Part shown: positions 54,130 to 64,000 of the stretch, piece by piece | How positions within the stretch are numbered: position 1 is the first letter of the stretch | Layout of the letters: every line of letters begins with the position of its first letter | Origin: Raoultibacter phocaeensis | GTDB taxonomy: Bacteria; Actinomycetota; Coriobacteriia; Coriobacteriales; Eggerthellaceae | Direction: 5' to 3' | Assembly: GCF_901411515.1 (NCBI RefSeq) | Contig: NZ_CABDUX010000002.1 | Location: 1,054,001 to 1,118,000, forward strand | DNA length: 64,000 nt | Program-made: the position numbers and the translations under genes | The notes under the pieces: generated by a model | Database searches by the model: none | Seen by the model: the letters and a program-made list of their open reading frames with translations, nothing else | Told to the model about the DNA's origin: nothing

Positions 54130-56222
54130 AATGCCTCCTCCAACGGCGTGTCCTCGCATGCCGCTTCGCCTTGTTTCCGATGCGCTTCTTCGCCGACCGC
54201 ATGCGAGGCCGTGCCGTCTGCGCCTGCCTGAAGCGCGCTCGCTGCCGCTTCGGCAAACCCTGGCGTGGACGAAAGGTCCTCGGACGCTTCGCTCGAAGCG
54301 GCTGCGAGCTCGGTGTTCTCTTTGTCATTATACTGCCGAAGCACCGCGTAGAGCTCTTCGGCCACCTCTTCGGGTACGACCTTGGCGGCCTTGATCTCTT
54401 CAAGCGCAGCGCTTTTGAGGTTCCTGAAAGATTTGAACGCTTTCAGAAGCGCCTTCTTGCGCACGGGCCCGAGTCCCACCACATCGTCGAGCACGCTCGC
54501 CGTCATGCCTTTGCCGCGCAGCTCGCGATGGAACGTGATGGCGAAGCGGTGCGCTTCGTCGCGCACCTGCTTGACGAGGTAGAGCGACGACGATCCGCTC
54601 GGGAGCACCACGGGGCCGGTATCCTGCCAAGGCACGAACAGTTCCTCGTCGCGCTTCGCGAGGCCCGCGAGCGCTATGTCGTCGATGCCGAGCTCGTCGA
54701 ACATCTCGAGAGCCGCCGAAAGCTGCGGCTTGCCGCCGTCGAGGATGATGAGGTCGGGCTTTTTCCCGAAGCGCTCGTCGGCCATGCGCTCGGGAGCATA
54801 CCGCCGTCCGAGCACCTCCTGCATAGAAAGGAAATCGTTCGCCTCGGTAAGCGGCGTTTTGATCTTAAAGCGACGGTACTGGTTCTTGTCGGGCTTGCCG
54901 TTGGTGAACACGACCATCGAGGCGACCGTATAGGAGCCGTGGATAGTCGAGATATCGAAACACTCGATGCGCATCGGCGGCTCGTCGAGCGCAAGCGCGC
55001 TCTCAAGCTGCAAAAGCGCATCGTTGATGCGTTTGTCCTCGTAGTTCGTGCGCACTTTATAGCGCATGAGCGCGTGGCGGGCGTTCGTTTCAGCCATGTC
55101 GAGCAGATCGGCCTTCTCGCCCTTCTTCGGCGCGGTGAAGCGGACCTTCGCACCGCGCACGCTCGCAAGCTTCTCGGTGAGCCACTCTTCCATGACCGCA
55201 TCGTCGTCGGGCACCTCGCGCACGATCACCTCATGCGGGATCGAGGTGGTCGTGTCGTAGTAGCGCAAAAGGAACATATGGAGCAGATCCTGGTCGGGAA
55301 CGTCTTTGCCTTTGTTCAGGATGAACTCGTTGCTGTTGATGATGCGGCCCTCGCGGATCATGAACACGTTCACGCCCGCAATGGTCTCCTCGCGGCATAT
55401 ACCGACCACGTCGGCATTGAGGTTGCGCGACGAGACGGCATGCTGCCGGTCGCAGAGCGAATTGATGGTGTCGATGCGCGCCTTGATACGGGCGGCCTTT
55501 TCGAAGTCGAGCTCTTCGGCGGCACTCGTCATCTCGTCTTCGAGCTCGACGATGAACTCGCGATGCGACCCCGAAAGGAACCGCTCGATGCGCTTCACGT
55601 TTTCCTGATACTCCTCGGGCGTGATGCCCCCGCAGCAAGCACCGGGACCGAGACCCACGTGCGCATCGAAGCACGGCTTTGCGCCTTCTGCATCGAGAAA
55701 CGTGCTGAGATCCTCGCTTTCGAGCTTGCGCTTCATGCGCCGCCAATCCGCGCACGATGCGGCGCACAAGGGAACCACCCTGCGTGCGATGTCCACCATC
55801 TCGCGGGCGGCGCGGCTGTCGGTGTAGGGCCCGAAGTACAACGTACCCGGCCGGTGCTTCTCGCGCGTGTACTTGATGGCGGGAAACACGTCGCCTTTCG
55901 TGAGCGCGATGAACGGGTAGCTCTTATCGTCCTTGAAATCGGCGTTGAAGTACGGCGAGTACTGGTTGATGAGGTTCTTCTCGAGGACGAGGCTTTCGTG
56001 CTCGTTTTCGGTCACGATATAGTCAAACGTTTCGATCTGATCCACGAGCAGCGGGATTTTGGCGCGTTCGTCCTGATAGTTCACGTACTGGCGCATACGG
56101 GCGCGCAGCTGCTTCGCCTTACCGACGTAGATGACCTGGCCGTCTTCGTCCTTCCAGAGATAGACTCCGGGAAGCGCGGGCACGCTCGCAAGTTCGTTTT
56201 TGATGCGTTCGAGTTTTTCCAT
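54126..56222 (-). CDS. uvrC: UvrABC excision nuclease subunit C
   Basis: The 698-residue protein has an N-terminal GIY-YIG nuclease (PGVYLWKDEDGQVIYVGKAK) and a UvrB-binding UVR helix pair (ELEDEMTSAAEELDFEKAAR). The RNase H-like C-terminal nuclease (FDISTIHGSYTVASMVVF, DGGKPQLSA) and a helix-hairpin-helix (GLGPVRKKALLKAF) follow. It makes both incisions in nucleotide excision repair. A ~60-residue acidic tail is extra. Confidence 0.96.
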   Translation of the reverse strand: MEKLERIKNELASVPALPGVYLWKDEDGQVIYVGKAKQLRARMRQYVNYQDERAKIPLLVDQIETFDYIVTENEHESLVLEKNLINQYSPYFNADFKDDKSYPFIALTKGDVFPAIKYTREKHRPGTLYFGPYTDSRAAREMVDIARRVVPLCAASCADWRRMKRKLESEDLSTFLDAEGAKPCFDAHVGLGPGACCGGITPEEYQENVKRIERFLSGSHREFIVELEDEMTSAAEELDFEKAARIKARIDTINSLCDRQHAVSSRNLNADVVGICREETIAGVNVFMIREGRIINSNEFILNKGKDVPDQDLLHMFLLRYYDTTTSIPHEVIVREVPDDDAVMEEWLTEKLASVRGAKVRFTAPKKGEKADLLDMAETNARHALMRYKVRTNYEDKRINDALLQLESALALDEPPMRIECFDISTIHGSYTVASMVVFTNGKPDKNQYRRFKIKTPLTEANDFLSMQEVLGRRYAPERMADERFGKKPDLIILDGGKPQLSAALEMFDELGIDDIALAGLAKRDEELFVPWQDTGPVVLPSGSSSLYLVKQVRDEAHRFAITFHRELRGKGMTASVLDDVVGLGPVRKKALLKAFKSFRNLKSAALEEIKAAKVVPEEVAEELYAVLRQYNDKENTELAAASSEASEDLSSTPGFAEAAASALQAGADGTASHAVGEEAHRKQGEAACEDTPLEEAL

Positions 56223-56297
56223 GCATCAAGTATACGATATCGCGCAAACATGCGTTCACGGTTCCTTCATAGGAGCAGAACGCCGAATGGGCGGCGT

Positions 56298-56963
56298 CTA
56301 CCGCCCGCAGAACAGCGCGACGATCTGTGCTACCGCAGGATACAGCGGCGTTCGCGCACCGCGTTCGACATGCTCGGCGAAACGAACCGCCCACGTTCCC
56401 ACATGGCGCTCAAGGAAGATCGCCTGCGCGTTGCGCATTTTCTCGGCTTCGTCGGCATCGCCCGCCTCCCATGCCGATGCCTCCTTCTCTGCGACAAGCG
56501 CAAGGAACTCGAGTTCGACGGCTATATGGTCGGGAAGGTCGGTGAACGATTCGGGCACTTCGTACCCGCTTTCCCGATACGCTGCGACAACGGCGCGCTC
56601 CTCTGCGGTCCGCAGCCTTCCGAATCCATTTCCGTCCCTATCGCTGGCATAGTAGCTTTCGTAGGGCGGCGCGAGAAGGGCCGCAGGCCCTACGAACAAC
56701 CGATTGTAATCGAGTTCGAGAGCAAGTCGCACGTTTTCAGGAGCTGATGAAGCACAGTCCTGCTCGAATGCGGCGATACGCGCGAGAAGAGAAGCGACCG
56801 TGCCCGCTTCGGCATCGGACAGTATGGCTCCCAGCTCTTCCGAAAAGCCCGACCCGATGATCTTTTCGGCCAACGCATCGTCGGGCCTCCTGAAGCATGC
56901 CGCCAAAAGACAGCACAGCCGACCTTGCGCGCGAGCCAAACCCCTTTCTTCACAATATCCCAT
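56298..56963 (-). CDS. TorD-family chaperone for a molybdoenzyme
   Basis: The 221-residue helical protein carries the TorD/DmsD marks LALELDYNRLFVGP, PPYESYYA and DHIAVELEFLALVAEKE. Such proteins bind the Tat signal of a molybdoenzyme until the cofactor is inserted. It ends the operon with the oxidoreductase and ferredoxin subunits, its likely client. ATG 56963 with GAGG is used; a GTG frame extends to 57008. Confidence 0.88.
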   Translation of the reverse strand: MGYCEERGLARAQGRLCCLLAACFRRPDDALAEKIIGSGFSEELGAILSDAEAGTVASLLARIAAFEQDCASSAPENVRLALELDYNRLFVGPAALLAPPYESYYASDRDGNGFGRLRTAEERAVVAAYRESGYEVPESFTDLPDHIAVELEFLALVAEKEASAWEAGDADEAEKMRNAQAIFLERHVGTWAVRFAEHVERGARTPLYPAVAQIVALFCGR

Positions 56964-57078
56964 TGCCGCCACCTCGCCAGTCCGTCTTCCGTCCATTCCG
57001 TGTCTCACCCGAACCGCTTGTCCGCTTTGCCGCGCCCGCAGCCCGATATACCCGTCCGGGCTGCGGGCACATGCGGCG

Positions 57079-57654
57079 CTATGCCATGGAATCCCAGTAG
57101 TACACGTTCGGTCCCGTTTCCTCGTCTTCGAGGAGGCGGATCGTGTCGTGCTCTGCGACGATTTTCGCGATCCCGGAGTCGGGATCGTCGAGATCGCCGA
57201 CTGCTATCGCTCGCCCGGGGCATGCGATCTCGCACATCGTCGTCCCGAGGCCCGCATCGATTCGATGAGCGCACAGCGTGCATTTATCAACAGTATTCGA
57301 AGCCTCATCGTACATGCGGGCATCGTAGGGGCATGCTTCGATGCACGATTTGCATCCGGTGCAGAGCTCCTTGTCGATCGTCACGATGCCGTCTTCGCGC
57401 TTCTGACTCGCGCCCGTTGGACACACGGCCACGCACGGCGCCGTATCGCAATGCTGGCACGGAACCGGCGTCCACGTCATCGAAAGCTTCGGATACGCCC
57501 CCGTTGGAATGTCGTAGACGAGCTTCTCCTCGTCGTTGAGCACGCGCATGCGAAGAAGACCGTCGGCAACGCTGTTCTCCATCTTGCAGCTGATCGAGCA
57601 GGTACGGCATCCGATGCAGCGGTGCAGATTGATGGCAAATCCATACTTCGTCAT
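57079..57654 (-). CDS. DmsB/NrfC-type four-cluster ferredoxin subunit
   Basis: The 191-residue protein has four [4Fe-4S] motifs: CIGCRTCSISC, CQHCDTAPCVAVCP, CTGCKSCIEACP and CTLCAHR...CEIACP. It would accept or deliver electrons for the molybdoenzyme encoded ten bases upstream. It has no signal of its own, so export would be by hitch-hiking with the Tat-bearing partner. No membrane subunit follows. Confidence 0.92.
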   Translation of the reverse strand: MTKYGFAINLHRCIGCRTCSISCKMENSVADGLLRMRVLNDEEKLVYDIPTGAYPKLSMTWTPVPCQHCDTAPCVAVCPTGASQKREDGIVTIDKELCTGCKSCIEACPYDARMYDEASNTVDKCTLCAHRIDAGLGTTMCEIACPGRAIAVGDLDDPDSGIAKIVAEHDTIRLLEDEETGPNVYYWDSMA

Positions 57655-57664
57655 GGCGCACCAC

Positions 57665-60172
57665 CTATGCCTTTCTCACGTCGACGAGGTTGTCGTACGG
57701 TGCGAAATTCGTCTCCGATATCGCGTCTTGCGCAGGATTAAGGGTCATGTGGATAAGCGAGCTGTAATGCGTTTCTTCGGGGAAGTCCTTCGGCCACCAT
57801 CCCTGACGCTGGTTCAAGCATCCGGGCTTGATCTCGGGTGTCACAAGCGCTTTCACCTTGTACGAACCGCGGTCGTTGAACACCTCTACCACATCGTCGG
57901 TCGCGATGCCGCGCGCCTCGGCGTCTTCGGGCGCCATCTCGAGCCACGGATCCGGCGCCACCTCGCGGATCCACGGAAGCTGCACGTGCTGCGAATGCGT
58001 CGTGTACACGGTGCGGCAGTTCATGAAGGTGAGCGGGTAGGTCGCCGCCATCTCGTTGCGGTTTCCTTCGAGCGGCTCGTAATGGCAGGCGAGCTCTTCG
58101 CCGAACTCGGTCAGGCTCTCGGTATACAGTTCGATCTTGCCGCTCGGCGTCTGGAACCGCATGCTTTCGAACGCCACGTAGTTCTCAGGGTAGTTCGCCC
58201 GTACGACCTTCTTTTCCATAAGCTCATCGGTATCGATCGAAGCGAATTCAGGGGCGATGCTTTCTTTGAGAATATGGGTCAAGCCGTATTCCTCGATGTC
58301 GAGCTTCCACTCGGTTTCCTCGAGGATACCGAAGCGTTCGGCGAGCATCTGGGCTATCTGATAGTCGGTCTTCGCTTCGAACATCGGGCTTATGGCCTGT
58401 TCGCGCACTTGCACGTAGAACGACGACCACGCCGTCACGATTTCGAAGGGCTCTTCGTAATAGCTTGTGACGGGCAGCACGAGATCAGCGTACTGCGCGC
58501 CCGGCGTCATGATCGAATCGGATACGATGATGAAGTCAAGCTGGGGCAGCACCTCATTGATCATGCGGTTGCGATCGGGGCCTTGCGTGCCCCAACCGTA
58601 GTTCTGGGTCCACAGAAGCTTTACAGGGTACGGCTTCTGCGAGGCGACGATGTCGTACCATTGCGATCCCGGCTGCGGTGTCGAAGCGTGGCCCTCCCGC
58701 GTAGTGACGGCTGTGGGTCCGAGCGCGAAGAGGATGCGCATGAGGCTTCCGCCCGCCCAGTTTATGTTCGCATGCGGCTTGCCCACGTTGCCGGTGATGG
58801 CGGCAAGCTGCACGAGTGCGCGGGTGGGAAGATGGCCGTTCCAATAACGGTTCGTTCCCTGGCTCACGCGCAGGCTCGCAGGCGCTTCATCCGTATAGAG
58901 ATCGGCAAGCGCCACGATGTCCTCGGCCGGAACCTCGCATATCTCGCTTGCCGCTTCGGGCGTGTAAGCCTCGAGCGATTCGACGAGCAGCTGAAACGCA
59001 GGTTTCGCCTCGACGGTTCGGCCGTCGGTTTCGACGCTGAACACCCCGAGCAGCGCAGCGGTTTCAGGAACTTCGGTTTCCTTCGGCAGATCGCCGTTCA
59101 CCTCGACTGACGGGTATGCGGGCTTCATCTCGTCGGGAACGGCCGCAACGGGAACGGCCTTGCCTGCGCTCTCGTCCCAAACCGCGTACCCATCGTCCAA
59201 GCGCACGAGCTTCTTCGTGACGGTATCGACAAGAAACGCGCCGTTCGTGTACGTTCTGATATACGCTTCGTCGTACTTTTTCTGAGCGACAATATGATTC
59301 ATCATGCCGAGCACCATAGCCGCATCGGTGCCGGGACGAATCGGTATCCACTGGTCGGCTTTCGCCGCCGTGCGCGAGAAGCGCGGATCCACGACGATGA
59401 GCTTGCTTCCAGCCTCCTGGGCGTCGAACAGAAAATGCATCTCCTGCATGTTGGTCTCGGCGTAGTTGCAGCCGAACAGGATGATCGCCTTCGAGCCGAC
59501 CATATCCTCCCACGAGCTCGCATCCTGCTGGACTCCGAGCGGCGGTAAAAACCCCATGTTGCAGGCGTTGTCTCCCATAATGCCGAAGTTCGTGAATGCA
59601 GTGCCGTCGTACGTCATGGCCAGCAAAGAAGCCATGATCTGAGGGAACACGCCGTAGTTGCCCGTCATACCGAGAAACGAGTTCGCGGTCGGACCGTACG
59701 TGTCGATGTTGTACTGCATCTTCTCGTAGATGAGGTCGATAGCCTCCTCCCAGCTAATGCGCTCGAAATCTCCTGAGCCGCGTTCGCCGACGCGCTTCAT
59801 AGGGTATTTCACGCGATCGGGAGAATACACGCGCTGCATGGCGTTCGATACGCCGCGCAGGCAGATACGATGGTACGCGTTATCGGGGAATTCCGCAGGC
59901 TCCACCTTCACAATCGTATCGTCTTTGACATAGGCGTTGATACCGCAGCTGCCCACGCAGTTGGGCGCGCATACCGTCCTCACGATTTTGTCGTAGTCGG
60001 GCTGCCCGGTGCCGACAGGCGTCGACTCGGGCTGAGCCTCTTCTTCCTTCGGGGCACAGGAAACCAGCAGGGTTCCGGTTGCCGCCCCCGCTGCCGCACC
60101 GGCGGCAAGCTTGAGGAAGCTCCGCCTTTTCATGCTCAGCCATTCGGTATTCTCTGTTCGAGGTTTCGACAT
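57665..60172 (-). CDS. Tat-exported molybdopterin oxidoreductase (DMSO reductase family)
   Basis: The 835-residue protein has a Tat motif RRSFLK (16-21) and a LVSC lipobox (Cys 39). The [4Fe-4S] site is CAPNCVGSC (68-76) with Cys 104. Mo-pterin domains follow, with WIPIRPGTDAA, VLPVTSYYEEPFE and a C-terminal LNQRQGWW. At the Mo-ligand position GDNACNMG offers Cys 204. GAGGAG seven bases before ATG 60172 sets the start. The substrate is unknown: it resembles the reductases that Eggerthellaceae carry in many copies for small organic or inorganic acceptors. Confidence 0.9.
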   Translation of the reverse strand: MSKPRTENTEWLSMKRRSFLKLAAGAAAGAATGTLLVSCAPKEEEAQPESTPVGTGQPDYDKIVRTVCAPNCVGSCGINAYVKDDTIVKVEPAEFPDNAYHRICLRGVSNAMQRVYSPDRVKYPMKRVGERGSGDFERISWEEAIDLIYEKMQYNIDTYGPTANSFLGMTGNYGVFPQIMASLLAMTYDGTAFTNFGIMGDNACNMGFLPPLGVQQDASSWEDMVGSKAIILFGCNYAETNMQEMHFLFDAQEAGSKLIVVDPRFSRTAAKADQWIPIRPGTDAAMVLGMMNHIVAQKKYDEAYIRTYTNGAFLVDTVTKKLVRLDDGYAVWDESAGKAVPVAAVPDEMKPAYPSVEVNGDLPKETEVPETAALLGVFSVETDGRTVEAKPAFQLLVESLEAYTPEAASEICEVPAEDIVALADLYTDEAPASLRVSQGTNRYWNGHLPTRALVQLAAITGNVGKPHANINWAGGSLMRILFALGPTAVTTREGHASTPQPGSQWYDIVASQKPYPVKLLWTQNYGWGTQGPDRNRMINEVLPQLDFIIVSDSIMTPGAQYADLVLPVTSYYEEPFEIVTAWSSFYVQVREQAISPMFEAKTDYQIAQMLAERFGILEETEWKLDIEEYGLTHILKESIAPEFASIDTDELMEKKVVRANYPENYVAFESMRFQTPSGKIELYTESLTEFGEELACHYEPLEGNRNEMAATYPLTFMNCRTVYTTHSQHVQLPWIREVAPDPWLEMAPEDAEARGIATDDVVEVFNDRGSYKVKALVTPEIKPGCLNQRQGWWPKDFPEETHYSSLIHMTLNPAQDAISETNFAPYDNLVDVRKA

Positions 60173-60431
60173 GGATTCACTCCTCTCGTAGCGCATCACC
60201 AAACCGCAGGAAAGAACAGCGGAGAAATCTGCAGCTTCCTCCCATGCGACAACAAGGCAACGCCACGGCCCGCCAAGGCCGCATCCCGCAATCGTCTGCA
60301 TGTTGTTTGGTTCTCCCTTTGTATCAGTATACGGAGCGTTCTGACACAAGGTGCTGTTTTGCGGGAACTCGGAAAACCCGCAATCGGGCCGTTCTGCCCG
60401 CCGCAAACGGCAGGGATGCGCCCCTCGCCGC

Positions 60432-60455
60432 AAAACGGTGATCGATGCGCATCGA

Positions 60456-60460
<5 letters not shown>
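60432..60460 (-). terminator. Terminator of the fic-like gene
   Basis: GGTGATCGATGC-GCATCGATCACC is a perfect 24-bp palindrome that overlaps the stop codon. On the minus strand GTTTTG follows. Confidence 0.75.
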
Positions 60461-63273
<2,813 letters not shown>

Positions 63274-63358
63274 AATAGGCTGGCTTCTCGGTACGGCGCG
63301 CCCAGCGGTTCGGTTAGGCGCTGCACAACCCGAGCAGCCTCGCTTCACATCATTGCTT

Positions 63359-63396
63359 GCGCCCGTACGACTTCGATCGTGCGGGCGCTTCGTTTT
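63359..63396 (+). terminator. Terminator of gdhA
   Basis: GCGCCCGTACGA pairs with TCGTGCGGGCGC (one G-U pair) around a 6-base loop, followed by TTCGTTTT. Confidence 0.85.
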
Positions 63397-63512
63397 GTGT
63401 TCATATCCTGCATAGAAGGCTCGCTCGCAGTTTTTTTCGATAGGATTACGGTTCCACCACGATGACCGAGCATAAAGCGCTCGTCTGTTCGCAGGAATGT
63501 CTTGGAGGTAGC

Positions 63513-64000
63513 ATGGTGCACGTGTCCCGCCGTCTGCTCTGCGCTCTCGCGCTTGCGTGTACCTGCGCGTTACTCACCTTGTGCGGGTGCTTCTCGCCCG
63601 AGTCAGTAACCAATGCGAAGCCAGCGTACGTGAGCCCCTACGATTTCTCCGGTCTTACCTACGAAAACGGACGTTTCGCTTATGCCGAAGACGGCGAGAT
63701 GCGCTCGCGTACCGGCATCGACGTTTCGGTTCACCAGGGCGCCATCGACTGGAACGCGGTAGCCGCAGACGGTGTCGACTTCGCTATCATCCGCATCGGC
63801 AATCGGGGTGCGACCGAAGGCATTGTCTACCTTGACGAACGCTACGAGGCCAACATGCAAGGCGCTGCAACGGCGGGCATTCCCGTAGGCGTGTATTTCT
63901 TTTCGCAGGCCGTTTCGGTCGAGGAGGCCGAAGAGGAAGCGGATTTCGTGCTCGCCATGCTCGGCGGCGCTGAACTCGCCTACCCCGTCGTCTACGACCA
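63513..64000 (+). CDS. GH25 lysozyme-like lipoprotein, 3' end beyond the window
   Basis: I translated the open frame to the window end: about 162 residues, incomplete. A signal peptide ends in a LCGC lipobox (Cys 26). The glycosyl hydrolase 25 domain then begins with GIDVSVHQGAIDW, which holds one catalytic Asp. DFAIIRIGNRG and GIPVGVYFFSQAV are typical strands of the barrel. The second acidic pair is expected just past the edge. It would cleave peptidoglycan outside the membrane. GGAGG precedes ATG 63513 by four bases; GTG 63516 is also possible. Confidence 0.88.
   Translation, partial: MVHVSRRLLCALALACTCALLTLCGCFSPESVTNAKPAYVSPYDFSGLTYENGRFAYAEDGEMRSRTGIDVSVHQGAIDWNAVAADGVDFAIIRIGNRGATEGIVYLDERYEANMQGAATAGIPVGVYFFSQAVSVEEAEEEADFVLAMLGGAELAYPVVYD

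Noticed and set aside
54171-56747. An 858-codon plus-strand open frame opposite uvrC
   Set aside because: It is the shadow of uvrC; the UvrC motifs on the other strand are unambiguous.

Overview
The window looks like a chromosome segment of a high-G+C, monoderm, anaerobic actinobacterium of the class Coriobacteriia, most likely family Eggerthellaceae. This is inferred from gene content and codon use, not from a search. The clues are Tat-exported molybdoenzymes that carry lipoprotein boxes, a whiA-yvcK-rapZ-uvrC cluster, a gap-pgk-tpiA-gpmI-secG cluster, an NADP-type glutamate dehydrogenase, a pta/ackA acetate pair, and tRNAs that all encode their CCA end. There are no rRNA genes, no CRISPR array and no large phage structural block.

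Left 8.8 kb (accessory, visibly lower G+C): an integrated mobile element abutting the 3' end of a tRNA-Pro(GGG) gene. It carries a lipoprotein running off the left edge, a small acidic protein, an XRE regulator, a coiled-coil CHAT (caspase-like) protease, an unrecognised protein, and an overlapping regulator / excisionase-like / rolling-circle Rep trio. A zinc-ribbon protein and a tyrosine integrase follow. The integrase is split by a complete IS1249-type insertion sequence with 25-bp terminal inverted repeats and an 8-bp target duplication, so the element is probably locked in place. Its left end lies outside the window.

9-31 kb (core): coenzyme A and haem genes (coaBC, hemH), rluD-lspA-ileS, degV, a CobD/HisC-like protein lacking the PLP lysine, dinB, a galactofuranose-type pair (glf and a GT2), pta/ackA, xseA/xseB with a HIT protein and a membrane zinc protease, RNase D, a lipid-kinase-like protein and a DUF559-like nuclease.

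31-43 kb: terC preceded by a probable yybP-ykoY manganese riboswitch, then a periplasmic-type nitrate reductase operon (napG-napA-napB-napD-napH). Downstream and convergent is a GAF sensor kinase / NarL-type regulator pair, and a NarL-like site lies in front of napG. NapA and NapB both carry lipoboxes, which suits a cell with no outer membrane. Long intergenic regions here hold three large inverted repeats with matching geometry (27-29 bp arms, 110-132 bp apart).

43-64 kb: tRNAs for Val, Gly, Cys and Leu, a NUDIX hydrolase, a HAD phosphatase, a CDF metal transporter, the glycolytic cluster and the whiA-uvrC cluster. A second molybdoenzyme operon follows (catalytic subunit, four-cluster ferredoxin subunit, TorD-type chaperone). 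The window ends with a Fic-family protein whose catalytic motif is destroyed, gdhA, and the start of a GH25 lysozyme-like lipoprotein.

Physiologically the segment suggests an anaerobe that conserves energy by acetate formation and by respiratory reduction of nitrate and one further, unidentified, substrate.
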